From NCBI RefSeq assembly GCF_026151205.1, contig NC_087081.1, forward strand, positions 7,001,246-7,065,245: a stretch of 64,000 bases of DNA, in the 5' to 3' direction. Within the stretch, counting starts at the first letter, position 1. Every line of letters starts with the position of its first letter. The position numbers and the translations under genes were made by a program. The notes under the pieces are model-generated. The model saw only the letters and a list, made by a program, of their open reading frames with translations, had not been told where the DNA came from and did no database searches. Shown in pieces: positions 1 through 11,729 of the stretch. This DNA comes from Bolinopsis microptera. Taxonomy: Eukaryota; Ctenophora; Tentaculata; Lobata; Bolinopsidae.

Positions 1-210
1 TAGGTACTGACTACTGCGTGTGTGTGTGTATAAGCAGCGAGCACTTCCGCTACAGAATGTGGTGTCTGCGGTCAGTCTACAGTCTAATTACACTGTAGTA
101 GATACAGTGATATTATACAGTGTAGTAAATAGAGAGAGATGTTTGATAGCTCAGGTTAGTAACTGTAGATACGTTTTGTACTTTGTAATTTGTCAAGGTG
201 GTCTCAGTGC

Positions 211-440
211 TTTACAATAATTTCATGGTATTGCATTCTAATTCTTAGTATTCATCCAATGCGAAATCCTAAGGTGCAGTGCCGAACAATTGTAGCAGTA
301 TCAATTAAAACAGGGAACAATTCACTCCCATGTGAAGTGGTATCGAATGATATAGAGTCTATATATCGGCACTGCACCTTAGGATTTCGCATTGGATGAA
401 TACTAAGAATTAGAATGCAATACCATGAAATTATTGTAAA
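211..440. repeat. Perfect 75-bp inverted repeat (long hairpin)
   Basis: Bases 211-285 are the exact reverse complement of 366-440, separated by an 80-base loop. I saw no mismatch in the 75-bp stem. The arms begin TTTACAATAATTTCATGG. No gene is recognisable in the loop. A perfect stem of this length implies recent formation or maintenance by copying. It could be a foldback MITE or the template of a hairpin RNA; the sequence does not decide. Confidence 0.9.
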
Positions 441-2810
441 ATAGAGTGTGGCCGGTGACTTGTAGATGCTATGCCATAATTATTTATTTTTTATTGTTTC
501 GTTTTTAGAGCCCTTGTACGTTTCAACTATTAAATGAACTCATTTAAAACTCATGTAAATTTGAAAAACATTAGTTAGACAATAGACAGTGATAATACAA
601 TAAAATGTGTAGTTTCTTGTTTATGTACAATATAGTACGGTTGCTGTTGATATAGGTTGCTGTGGATATAGTTAGTAGTTACTATGGTTAGAGTATTGAT
701 TATGCTGCGGATATCTGATTGTATGGGATTTTGTGAAAAATAGTTTTCTAAGGTCTCCGTAGTTAGTAACTATGTTAAGAACGTACTGGTTACTATGGTT
801 ACTGGTTAATAACTAGGTAGTTACTCTAATTGAGGAGGTATAGGTTCTATAAAGATAATGCCAGTGCTTTGAACCAATATGAAGGTTGTATTATTATTAT
901 GGTTGTATTATTATGTGTAACGTGGTTATAATCTAACATGAAGATGAGAGAATTGTGCACGTGCACTTTAATGCAGAGACATTGTTGCAACTAGTGCACG
1001 TGGTCGCGATATTGTAATCTTCAGTATAAGTAGTCCAGTATACATAATTTCACAAGTAAAATGAGTCCGTGTTCACTGCTCGCGCTATTATACTATCCAA
1101 CACACAACTAAAATCAGCTGAAATCAAGAGATTATTACACACAGAATTAGGTCAATGTACTCAGGAGTTCAGTACACAAATGTTTACATGTTTGTGTCTG
1201 CTTGTAGACTGTACTAGACAAAAGAATTATAAATAATTATAAAACTTCTGAGTTCTGTTTCCTGGCTGTATAGAGACAGATGTTTAGAAATAGTTCAGTG
1301 ATCATGGCAAACCCCCCCTCCTGTCCCCCCCCCCCACCTCAGCTCATGTCCCTTTGAGGATACATTAATATAATATCCCTGTATTGTATATAATTACTAC
1401 AGTGTTGTACAATGTTGATTACATTGTCTCATATGTCTAGAAGAACAACACACGCAGAAGCTAGGGAAGCTACGACTTACAATATGTCACATTACTATGA
1501 GTTGAGATCATATTATATTGTTATCCTTCCATAATAGCACATAATATTATTATATAACTTTATTTAAATAAAAAAAGGAACAGAAATGAACATCTTAAAG
1601 ATCTGATAAGTAGCCTAAATAAAATTAATACGGATACATGATATATTAAAACAATTTCTAAGACATGTATCACTCTAATGGTATTACACAACACTTTAGT
1701 CTTTAAATAAACCTGAGAGTGTGGAATTATGGAAGAGGGGGTATAAAACTTATTCCATGTTTAATGTTTATATCTGTAAATATTATTATGCACTTTGTAC
1801 CATTTGGTTAAAATCAATAATCATAAGAAAGTAAGAACAATTGTAAAGGAAAAGAGGCGAGAATTTTGAACATCTGTACGTCTTTTAACAAATTATAGTT
1901 GATACCGAGAAACATATTGCGCGGCGAAATGATCCCTCTCTAATTTTAATCTCGAGTCTAATATTACATTATGTACTATGAAATCAAATTGATCGGGGGT
2001 AAACATCATGTTCCTATAAATAAATTGATATTAAATATTATAATATGAGCATGCCCACTGCCCAGGCAAAACAAACTTTCATTTGAAATCTCCGAACTAT
2101 TTTTTTTGAGGTACTCATCTATTGCTACTATTTTTTTGAGGTACTCATCACACATTTTTGCTTTGAATTCAGATACAATTTTGATTTAGTCTTTTATATT
2201 CAATTAATTATATTTTATCGTTAAAACTTCATTCCATCGGAAATATTACAAATCAGCCAATTGTAATTGAGAATTTCTTGGTTGTGGCCATTATTCTTTA
2301 AAACCTAAAAATGCCTCCTAAGGTCACAGCTCTTTTTATTTGCCCATTTTTCTCCTATGGGGTCCAATGTAATTGCTCGACTTTTCATCAGGTCTCTCGA
2401 GGCCTTTTGTTTGGTTATTTGGGTGTATTGGTGTCCCCTGATTGTTATCATCGCTGCAAGTGTACATTTCTTGGTTTCTCTAATCCATTTTTAGAAATTC
2501 GATACAACATTGATATTGTAATAAATTCTGATGATAATAATTGAAAGATTTCAATGAAAAAATCTCCAATTTCATTGGTCAGATTATAATTGAACTAAAT
2601 AGTAAGACATCATGATCATGATCAAAGATTACAACTGATTCTTGGAGGTAATATAATATTATTACACGTACTGATATGATAAAATCCAACTAATATTAAT
2701 CGTACTAAGATAACCGCTCTTGCTAAAATGAATGTTTTTGCTAAAATAAATGTTTTTGCAATGACAGATCGACCACCCGTTGACGGTCTAACCCGTATCA
2801 TTTAATATAA
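441..2810. other. AT-rich stretch, no gene seen
   Basis: No open frame here looks coding. Local features are a C-rich tract around 1314-1345 and a 19-bp direct duplication (2101-2119 and 2131-2149, TTTTTTTGAGGTACTCATC). The open frame at 2311-2544 has no recognisable domain and atypical composition. Confidence 0.6.
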
Positions 2811-2812
2811 CT

Positions 2813-2891
2813 AGCAGGAACCCGTCTAACCCTAAAGTGGTGTCAAGACTCGAGAGACTAAAATAATTATTACCTATTTAATTCGCGTTTT
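2813..2891 (+). repeat. Dispersed repeat, copy 1
   Basis: About 78 bp beginning GCAGGAACCCGTCTAACC recur in reverse orientation at 53347-53424 with only a few substitutions (for example CCCTAAAG against CCATAAAG). The two copies lie 50 kb apart. This is a small dispersed repeat family; no terminal repeats or coding content were found. Confidence 0.75.
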
Positions 2892-3145
2892 TGACACCAC
2901 TTGAGAGTCCAAATTTTGGGCACTAAAATTATTATTCCTTGGCCAATTTTTTATTTTTTCATGCTGATTTGAAGGCCATTAAAGCATTTGACCCAGTCAA
3001 AAAAGTTTCAGTTGTATATGTTTTACGGTTTTTGCGGAAAGTCGCGTTAAAGTTGATGCCGTGGTGTCAGTTAAATGGCACGGATATATACACATATATA
3101 TATATCGTCTCGCTTTATATATAGTAAGATATGCATATTTGCGAG

Positions 3146-3890
3146 CGATATTTTGATCGGTTTTGTAGTAAGTACGTTGTGTTCAGTGCGAGCTACATTT
3201 TAATCGGCTGAATCTTCGGTTGTGACGGATATTTGTTGATGCTATAAAAACTGACTACCAAAGAATACTATTACCTTCCTCCCTGTAACCAGTGAACCAC
3301 GGGCTTTCTAGTCTTACTTGTAATTCAGAGAATTCTTTCTGTAGAATCTTTGTACGACCGCCCACTTGCAAATTAAACGAGAAATAGGTAGTTGCATAGT
3401 AACCATAGTAACGAGGGTTGAAACGCACACATGCACGTGAAATGATTGTTTTAACGTCATTTTAATCGGTTTTGTTGATATTACGCTGTGTTTAGTACCA
3501 GCAACATTTTATTTGGCTGTATCTTCGGTGGGATGAATACTTTTTGACTTCCAAAGAATACTGTTAGGTTCCTCCCTGTGACCACGGGTTTTCTAGTCTT
3601 ACTTATAATTCAGAAAATCCTTTCTGTACGTACACTGTACGACCGCCCACGTGCAAATAGATAAGAAATAGGTAGTTGCATAATAACCATGGTAACGGTG
3701 TTAAAAGTGCACTTGCACGTGCAAGGATTTGAGAGGGGCATTTTGATCGGTTTTGTGGCAATTACGTTGTGTTTAGTGCAAGCTACCTTTTATACGGCTG
3801 TATCTTCGGTTGTGACGGATATTTGTTGATGCTATAAAAACTGACTACAAAAGAATACTATTAGCTTCCTCCCTGTCACCACGGGCTTCC
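3146..3890. repeat. Diverged tandem repeat, about 280-310 bp unit, 2.6 copies
   Basis: Three successive segments share GATCGGTTTTGT-type starts at 3155, 3464 and 3745, then a TATCTTCGGT-type block, CCTCCCTGT, CCACGGG, and CGACCGCCCAC (the last in the first two units only). Spacings are 309 and 281 bp. Copies differ at many positions, so the array is old. Confidence 0.8.
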
Positions 3891-4464
3891 TAGTTATAAA
3901 GTAACGAAAACACTCAAACTTTCTTACTATATGGGCAATTTCACGTAAAGTAAATTACACTTTGCACAAAAATTTGGCCTTATTCTGACTCTCAAGCATT
4001 ACACAAACATAACAGAATCATGATAAATTGCATGAAACATCTCTTATGTACTCCACACACAGCTATATTAAGATTTTTACTCCAACTGCTATGGCTTTTG
4101 AGTGAGGCACGTTTGAAAATGTAAAGTAAATTACAGGGCACAAATTGACATTCCTGACCAACGTGTATTGAAATCTCATTTCGTGCCCAGGTGTGAGAGT
4201 AAACATTTAAATATTTTTCATGCACACTGGCAAATGTCTTGCCTGTACTGGAAAGGGTTTGTTTTGGTAAATGGTTAATAGCTGTGTTCTGTAGAAGCCT
4301 TTGTTCCTTGTAAAGTAAGTTACTCTTTTGTGTCAAGTAGTTTACACTGTTACACAATCCTTTGATTTTAACTGTTTAAAGCTGCCCCTTTGTCTTTAAT
4401 TCGTTTGCTAAGTGTATGAACTATGTAATATATGATTAATAATGATATATCAGTTTATCATTAG
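3891..4464. other. Intergenic, recurrent GTAAAGTAAATTAC motif
   Basis: No gene supported. GTAAAGTAAATTAC or a one-base variant occurs near 3947, 4121 and 4309, about 180 bp apart. The 121-residue minus-strand open frame at 3992-4357 overlaps these motifs and has no recognisable domain, so I do not call it a gene. Confidence 0.5.
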
Positions 4465-4468
4465 CCAA

Positions 4469-5048
4469 TTAAGGGGGCCGGGGGGGCCTTCATCAAAATT
4501 TTCTCGAAATTGACTTTATAGTTGTTTCTAATAGAGGGGAGTGATATCTATCAGATGCTTTTGGTCCCATGGAAAAATATTGTTCCTAGACGAAATTATT
4601 ATCGGTCAAATGTCAGCGCTTATGTGTAATTGTATTGCGCGAGCGATTTTCAATTTTTGAAAATCTTGGACCTCAAAAAATCGTCAAAAAACGAGGTTCA
4701 AGATTTTCAAAATCGAATAAAATATGTTTAAAGGCCTATATCAAAATTCTGTTTGGCTCATCTCTTTTAAATTATCTCTAGAACATATCCTGAAAGTTTC
4801 AGGGTGATTGCTCAAAACATGTAGGAGAAAATAGATTTTTAGACTCGATTTTCAGGACACGTGATTGAAAATCGCTCGCGCAATACAATTACACATAAGT
4901 GCTGATCTTTGACCGACAATAATTTCGGCTAGGAATAATATTTTTCCATGGGACCAAAAGCATCTGATAAATATCACTCCCTTCTATCAGAAACAATTAA
5001 AAAGTCAATTTCGAGGGAATTTTGATGAAGACCCCCCGGCCCCCTTAA
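4469..5048. mobile_element. 580-bp TTAA-flanked foldback MITE
   Basis: TTAA at 4469-4472 is followed by GGGGGCCGGGGGG. The mirror sequence CCGGCCCCC precedes TTAA at 5045-5048. The inverted arms extend about 190 bp each (4465-4654 and 4863-5052) with scattered mismatches. A second smaller inverted repeat near 4655-4725 lies in the loop. TTAA duplication plus G/C-rich ends is the pattern of piggyBac-type non-autonomous elements, but the assignment is inference. No transposase is present. Confidence 0.8.
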
Positions 5049-5052
5049 TTGG

Positions 5053-6055
5053 TTGATTGATCCACTGATTGGGTCCACAGTTAGCCCAGTTATACAGAGT
5101 AGGTAGGTGGGCGTAAATGTACGAATGTTTCCCAGCTCAAAAATTTGTGTTCAAGCAGGCCACTGGATTTTCTGTAAAGTAAAGTATTATTTATATTATA
5201 TTTTCGAAAAGTCAATTTTTAACCATTTTAAACCATTTTTATAGATTTCTTTAATGAAATTCTGACCAGAACCAATCTATTATCACTTTTAAATAACTTT
5301 TATTCTGTTTGACAATCGTTACTTGTTGTGTTTTACTACTATTACTGAATAAAAAGCATATGTGTAAATTACTTGACACGTAAATTACTTGACATGTAAC
5401 TTACTTGACGCTGGTATTGACATGATCTGATATCTATGGATCTAAATAAACAAGTACATTATGTCTTGACATCAGAGTTAGCTTGTTTTAGCAAGATTTC
5501 AGCAAGAAATAACATGAAATGTGGCCAGCAGAAAACTTTTTTGTTTTTTATGTATAGTAATTTACACTAAAAACAGGAGAAAGTAGAATAGCATTGCTCC
5601 GAATCTGCTTAAATTTTGAGTCCCAAATTTTGCATACAGCTTCAGTGAAGTGGTATGCACCTTTACAGATCAAGAATTAATGAATATTACAACAATCTCT
5701 TTTTAGTAAACAGCTTTTATTATAGAGTAGTTTTAGCCTGTAAAACATGACAATTTATGGGTATTTTGAAAACGCGATAACACAGAAACGAAGTGAGATA
5801 TTTATAAGCGGTTTTTTGTGTCTAACAGTTTATAATCTTCTCTTTCAGACTCCAATCAAAGCTAGTGCCATAACTGAAATTTATTTTTTTCCCTCCTTGT
5901 TCATGTTTCATGAAATTGCCCATATATATTATATAACTATTATTATCTAAAATACTGAAAGTTTAGAGAATTTCGCTCTGTCGTGAAACTGTTACACTCC
6001 TTAAATGTATAGTTGTTAAATATTGACTGATTGACATCTCTAGTAACGGTCTTTA
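5053..6055. other. Intergenic, nothing recognised
   Basis: AT-rich sequence with no coding signal I can support. ACTTGAC-type short repeats occur at 5368-5412 (TAAATTACTTGACACG and variants). Confidence 0.5.
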
Positions 6056-6503
6056 CAACCCCCCCCCCATCAACCCCATCAACCCCCCCATCAACCCCCC
6101 CCCCCCCCCATCAACCCCCCATCAACCCTCCCCCCATCAACCCCCCCATCAACCCCCCATCAACCCCCCATCAACCCCCTCAACCCCCCCCCCATCAACC
6201 CCCCCCATCAACCCCCCCCCATCAACCCCCCCATCAACCCTCCCCCCATCAACCCCCCCATCAACCCCCCATCAACCCCCCATCAACCCCCTCAACCCCC
6301 CCATCAACCCCCCCCCCATCAACCCTCCCCCCATCAACCCTCCCCCCATCAACCCCCCCATCAACCCCCCCATCAACCCCCCCCCCCCATCAACCCCCTC
6401 AACCCCCCCCCCCCATCAACCCCCTCAACCCCCCCCCATCAACCCCCTCAACCCCCCCCCCATCAACCCCCTCAACCCCCCCCCCATCAACCCCCTCAAC
6501 CCA
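6056..6503. repeat. C-rich microsatellite, (CCCCCCATCAA)n
   Basis: About 450 bp of C runs of 4-10 bases separated by ATCAA or TCAA. The complementary strand has runs of five or more G at regular spacing, a composition that can form G-quadruplexes. The open frame across it (6031-6540, proline/histidine-rich) exists because few stop codons fit this composition, so it is not called as a gene. Confidence 0.95.
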
Positions 6504-8402
6504 CCTGAAATATAGTATCGAATACCTTGTAACTGAGTAACTCCTTAAACGATATGCCAACAATTTTAACCATAAATAGCACGATTTAAATTACATACTC
6601 ACTCACTGACCACCATGCTCTCTTAAAGTCTCTCAATCAGCTGATATCACTGCCATTAGCTGCTCTCTGCGTTTACTTCTTACTCTTCACTGCACTTCAG
6701 TTCTTGCACTTCTCTTCTCTTCTTGCACTTCTCTTCTCTTCTTGCACTTCTCTTCTTGCACTGAATACATGCGCTTCTGATCGGTCACATACGATAGTTA
6801 TATATATTATATTATATAATAATATATAGTTATATTCTATATAGTTATATATATAATATTCTTATTATAATAGGTAATATTATATAAAGCTGCTGCTGAG
6901 CCAGAACCATCCATTTGATGCTGTGATATACAGTGATTGTTCTAACTCTGTGTGTGTGGGATTGTCCTCCTGGTAACACGACTCCTGGTAACTCCTGGTA
7001 ACTCCTGGTAACTCCTGGTAACATGACTCCCTAATATTATGCCCGTTATATTCTTCAGTGTTCTTGATGTGAGACTGAAGAGAGCTCTCGTTAACTTGAC
7101 GGGGCTTTCAATGATCATTCTTAACGTTTCTTTGTTCTTTACATTTTTGTTTTTTGTCTTTGTTTTTGTTCTTAATTCCTTGCGTTTTCGTAAAAAGACA
7201 TTTTTCAACTACTAAGCCTCAGTTTACCACTCCCTTACAACTGAGTATATCATCATTGGAAGTTTTATGTGTTTCCATTGTTATATACCCAGAAGTTGTA
7301 CGTGTTTCTGTTGTTATTATACAAAACAAAACATGTTTTATTGTTATATATACATAATATTATCACCTTTGTAAGCCTGAACTAAGGAATATAAAAGGTT
7401 AGCACTATGACCTGTAGTTAAGTGTCACGGTCAGTAGAAGTAGAACAATGCTTATTGGCGACTCACTGGCTGGGGAGAGAGACAACCTGGCTAACTCTTT
7501 TCAGGGAAACACCTCTCTTAGTTCTTTAACATCTTCTACTTCTAAACATGACTACAAGGCCTCTTAAACATCACTTTTTTTCTTCCTTTTTTTAATAATT
7601 TATTTATTTTTAAATGTTTTACAGAGAGGCTGGGCCTGGGTGGCCACTTTTCTAAGGCCTATAAAACACTATCATTAATAAATAATAAGCCTCCTACTAC
7701 TAATACTACTCTTACTACTAATACTACTAATACTATTATTATTAATGCTAATATTACCGCTCTAATTATATAAATATGTATAATGGTAGTTCACTGTCTG
7801 TATAACTACATATTTAACCTCATAGTAGTTAATAAATAAATAAAGTCAAATTCTATACAGCACTTTATCAGTAAATATTTGAGTCAGTTATTATATAGTT
7901 ATAAGGAATAACTATACTCTATAGATGATGCTGCAAAGGATCCAGTACATCAGATCGTTAGAATGTCAGTAACTTACACCCCACTGTAAACAACGTCCAT
8001 AAACCCCGTAAATAGTCGATATATTTCATTTAGATCATCCCCTCGATCTTAATATCTTGAGCAACCATACAGAGGTTTAGGTAGGTGACATGCATCGATA
8101 AGTATCCTAGTCCACTGAGTCCTTGAGATAAACGAATTTTTATAGGACCAAAATCCTTTACACTTTGTCGCATTAGATGGTAGGATTGTGCTGTTAGTCA
8201 CGTGTTATTGTTTATGATCCAGTACGTGTCTAAACATATTGCCGGACCTGCTGTTATCACAGATAAGGTAGTAGAGTACACAGGAAACATATATCTAGAT
8301 TATACCTTTCAGGGAGCACATACAAAACCAGCTAGATATATCAAAATATTATAGGGAACATAACAATACATAGTGTGATAAGATACCAAACTAAAATATG
8401 TC
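6504..8402. other. Intergenic with short simple repeats
   Basis: No gene supported. It contains four CTTGCACTTCTCTTCTCTT-type units around 6700-6760, AT-rich palindromic sequence at 6797-6880, four exact ACTCCTGGTA units at 6981-7020 and ACTACTAAT repeats at 7690-7745. Confidence 0.6.
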
Positions 8403-8605
8403 CTCAGCAGTCAATATATAATAGTCTCAGCAGTCTCAGCAGTCAATAAGTAGTCAATAAATAGTCTCAGCAGTCTCAGAAGTCAATATTATATAATAGT
8501 CTCAGCAGTCTCAATAGTCAATAAGTAGTCTCAGCAGTCTCATCAGTCTCAGTAGTCAGTGATTAGTCAGTAAATAGTATTAGTAAGTAGTCTCCGTAGT
8601 CAAAA
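8403..8605. repeat. CAGTCTCAG / CAGTCAATA short tandem repeats
   Basis: Imperfect repeats of AGTCTCAGCAGTC and AGTCAATAAGTAGTC over about 200 bp. Non-coding by appearance. Confidence 0.8.
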
Positions 8606-9020
8606 GGTGTTCTGGCTACTGTTTTGGTGCTGCAATACGGCATAACTTTCTTAGGATCATTATAAAATCCAAAAACAAAAATCTAAAAATACATTATCAA
8701 TCAGCAAAAAAAGCAGTCCTGGCTATAATAAATTTCCTGCCCACTGTAATAAGTGCACCTAAAAATACATCATCTAAAAATACATCATCTAAAAAGAGTT
8801 TGCAAAAGAAGAGTTTTGTTCACTAAAGTGCCTGCCTGCTGCATCTAGTAAATATGCAGACCGTAGGGCACTGCTTGATATATCACGTGACGTGCTCTTA
8901 GAATTAGAATTATTATCGGGGATTGGTCACGTGATATTCGTTCTTGCAGCAACGTATCTAAAAATATCCTAAGTAAGGTAGGGAGTCAAAAAATCTCCCA
9001 AAGAAATTTCAACAGAGTGT
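8606..9020. other. Intergenic, nothing recognised
   Basis: AT-rich. Contains three AAAAATACATCATCT-like units around 8670-8800. No gene signal. Confidence 0.5.
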
Positions 9021-10985
9021 GAACCCCTCTAGCTCTCAAGAGAGCCAGCTTAGTTGTACTGGTTGTCTCCTGAGAACCTCTCTAGAGAGCCAGCTTAGTT
9101 GTACTGGTTGTCTCCTGAGAACCTCTCAAGAGAGCCAGCTTAGTTGTACTGGTTGTCTCCTGAGAACCCCTCAAGAGAGCCAGCTTAGTTATACTGGTTG
9201 TCTCCTGAGAACCCCTCTAGAGAGCCAGCTTAGTTATACTGGTTGTCTCCTGAGAACCTCTCTAGAGAGCCAGCTTAGTTGTACTGGTTGTCTCCTGAGA
9301 ACCTCTCTAGAGAGCCAGCTTAGTTGTACTGGTTGTCTCCTGAGAACCTCTCTAGAGAGCCAGCTTAGTTATACTGGTTGTCTCCTGAGAACCCCTCTAG
9401 AGAGCCAGCTTAGTTATACTGGTTGTCTCCTGAGAACCTCTCTAGAGAGCCAGCTTAGTTATACTGGTTGTCTCCTGAGAACCTCTCTAGAGAGCCAGCT
9501 TAGTTATACTGGTTGTCTCCTGAGAACCTCTCTAGAGAGCCAGCTTAGTTATACTGGTTGTCTCCTGAGAACCCCTCTAGAGAGCCAGCTTAGTTATACT
9601 GGTTGTCTCCTGAGAACCTCTCTAGAGAGCCAGCTTAGTTATACTGGTTGTCTCCTGAGAACCTCTCTAGAGAGCCAGCTTAGTTATACTGGTTGTCTCC
9701 TGAGAACCTCTCTAGAGAGCCAGCTTAGTTGTACTGGTTGTCTCCTGAGAACCTCTCTAGAGAGCCAGCTTAGTTGTACTGGTTGTCTCCTGAGAACCTC
9801 TCTAGAGAGCCAGCTTAGTTATACTGGTTGTCTCCTGAGAACCTCTCTAGAGAGCCAGCTTAGTTATACTGGTTGTCTCCTGAGAACCTCTCTAGAGAGC
9901 CAGCTTAGTTGTACTGGTTGTCTCCTGAGAACCTCTCTAGAGAGCCAGCTTAGTTGTACTGGTTGTCTCCTGAGAACCTCTCTTGATAGCCAGCTTAGTT
10001 GTACTGGTTGTCTCCTGAGAACCTCTCTAGAGAGCCAGCTTAGTTGTACTGGTTGTCTCCTGAGAACCCCTCTAGAGAGCCAGCTTAGTTATACTGGTTG
10101 TCTCCTGAGAACCCCTCTAGAGAGCCAGCTTAGTTGTACTGGTTGTCTCCTGAGAACCTCTCTAGAGAGCCAGCTTAGTTGTACTGGTTGTCTCCTGAGA
10201 ACCTCTCTTGATAGCCAGCTTAGTTGTACTGGTTGTCTCCTGAGAACCTCTCTAGAGAGCCAGCTTAGTTGTACTGGTTGTCTCCTGAGAACCTCTCTAG
10301 AGAGCCAGCTTAGTTGTACTGGTTGTCTCCTGAGAACCTCTCTAGAGAGCCAGCTTAGTTGTACTGGTTGTCTCCTGAGAACCTCTCTAGAGAGCCAGCT
10401 TAGTTGTACTGGTTGTCTCCTGAGAACCTCTCTAGAGAGCCAGCTTAGTTGTACTGGTTGTCTCCTGAGAACCTCTCTAGAGAGCCAGCTTAATTATACT
10501 GGTTGTCTCCTGAGAACCCCTCTAGAGAGCCAGCTTAGTTATACTGGTTGTCTCCTGAGAACCCCTCTAGAGAGCCAGCTTAGTTATACTGGTTGTCTCC
10601 TGAGAACCTCTCTAGAGAGCCAGCTTAGTTATACTGGTTGTCTCCTGAGAACCTCTCTAGAGAGCCAGCTTAGTTATACTGGTTGTCTCCTGAGAACCCC
10701 TCTAGAGAGCCAGCTTAGTTATACTGGTTGTCTCCTGAGAACCCCTCTAGAGAGCCAGCTTAGTTGTACTGGTTGTCTCCTGAGAACCTCTCTAGAGAGC
10801 CAGCTTAGTTGTACTGGTTGTCTCCTGAGAACCTCTCTAGAGAGCCAGCTTAGTTATACTGGTTGTCTCCTGAGAACCTCTCTAGAGAGCCAGCTTAGTT
10901 GTACTGGTTGTCTCCTGAGAACCTCTCTAGAGAGCCAGCTTAGTTATACTGGTTGTCTCCTGAGAACCCCTCTAGAGAGCCAGCT
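9021..10985 (+). repeat. 45-bp minisatellite, about 44 units
   Basis: A 45-bp unit repeats without indels for nearly 2 kb. Most units contain the 12-bp palindrome CTCTCTAGAGAG and the imperfect inverted pair GGTTGTCTC/GAGAACC. Variation is confined to a few sites: TTGTACT against TTATACT, ACCTCT against ACCCCT, and CTCTTGATAG or CTCAAGAGAG in place of the palindrome. Because 45 is divisible by 3, one plus-strand frame stays open for 677 codons with a 15-residue repeat (key residues ESQLS, TGCLLRT). That frame has no ATG near its start and no signal peptide or known domain, so I treat the array as a minisatellite and not as a gene. Confidence 0.95.
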
Positions 10986-11276
10986 TGTGCATGTACAGGG
11001 ATTATCAGTTAAGTGTTACTTTATGTTACACTGTTACTTTATAATACTATAATTTATGTTGCAGTAGTACTTTAGTCAGCTCATGAGGAATATGCGGGCT
11101 TTAGCAGGCTTCGTTACCATGCATCTTCTTAACTACCCTTAGTTCCGGCGAAACAGTATTTATATATAATCATAATTGCCATAGTGCCACAAGAGTGCCG
11201 TGACAATGCCACGAGAGTGCCGGGACAGTGCCGTCGGGATCCGGATGTATGACCACAATATTATGTTTAATAATAA
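10986..11276. other. Short spacer, nothing recognised
   Basis: Contains three GTGCCR-type near repeats (AGTGCCACAAGAGTGCCGTG, 11190-11230). No gene signal. Confidence 0.5.
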
Positions 11277-11455
11277 TTGCAATTCACGTTATTTAATTCA
11301 ATTCACGTTATTTAATTCAATTCACGTTATTTAATTCGATGCACGTTATTTAATTCAATTCACGTTATATAATTCGATTCACGTTATTTAATTCGATTCA
11401 CGTTATATTATTTAATTCACGTTATTTAATTCGATTCACGCTATATTATTTAATT
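11277..11455. repeat. AT-rich 19-20 bp satellite, left block
   Basis: Repeats of CACGTTATTTAATTCAATT and variants. The same family resumes at 15605 after a 4.1-kb insertion, so the two blocks were probably one array. The block ends in TTAATT (11450-11455). Confidence 0.9.
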
Positions 11456-11469
11456 GGGGGGGGTGTCAC

Positions 11470-11535
11470 GTCCGTCTATGTCCGCTTGTCTCATAGAATC
11501 CAAAAAGGACAGGACATAGGCGGACATAGACGGAC
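11470..11535. repeat. 16-bp perfect stem hairpin at the left end
   Basis: GTCCGTCTATGTCCGC (11470-11485) is the exact reverse complement of 11520-11535, with a 34-base loop that holds the start of the 52-bp direct repeat. Confidence 0.85.
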
Positions 11536-11729
11536 ATAGACGGACATAGGCGGACATAGGCGGACATTAATGGACACCTAAATTGCTAAATAAAATGTTC
11601 AATTTTTGCTGTTATAGGGGGGATCATGTTTTTTGTCCGTTCGGTACCCTATATTTTCAAAACGGACAAAAAATAGAGCGGACAAAAACGGACAAAAATG
11701 GACAAAAACGGACAAAAATGGAAATAACA

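Noticed and set aside
3992..4357. 121-residue minus-strand protein
   Set aside because: Overlaps recurrent GTAAAGTAAATTAC motifs. No domain, no splice context.
6031..6540. Proline/histidine-rich 169-codon frame
   Set aside because: Generated by a (CCCCCCATCAA)n microsatellite, which can rarely form a stop codon.
9021..10985. CRISPR array
   Set aside because: Units are contiguous with no unique spacers, and the genome is eukaryotic.
9019..11052. 677-codon open frame read as a repetitive cysteine-containing protein
   Set aside because: It exists because the minisatellite unit is 45 bp. There is no ATG near the start, no signal peptide and no known domain.
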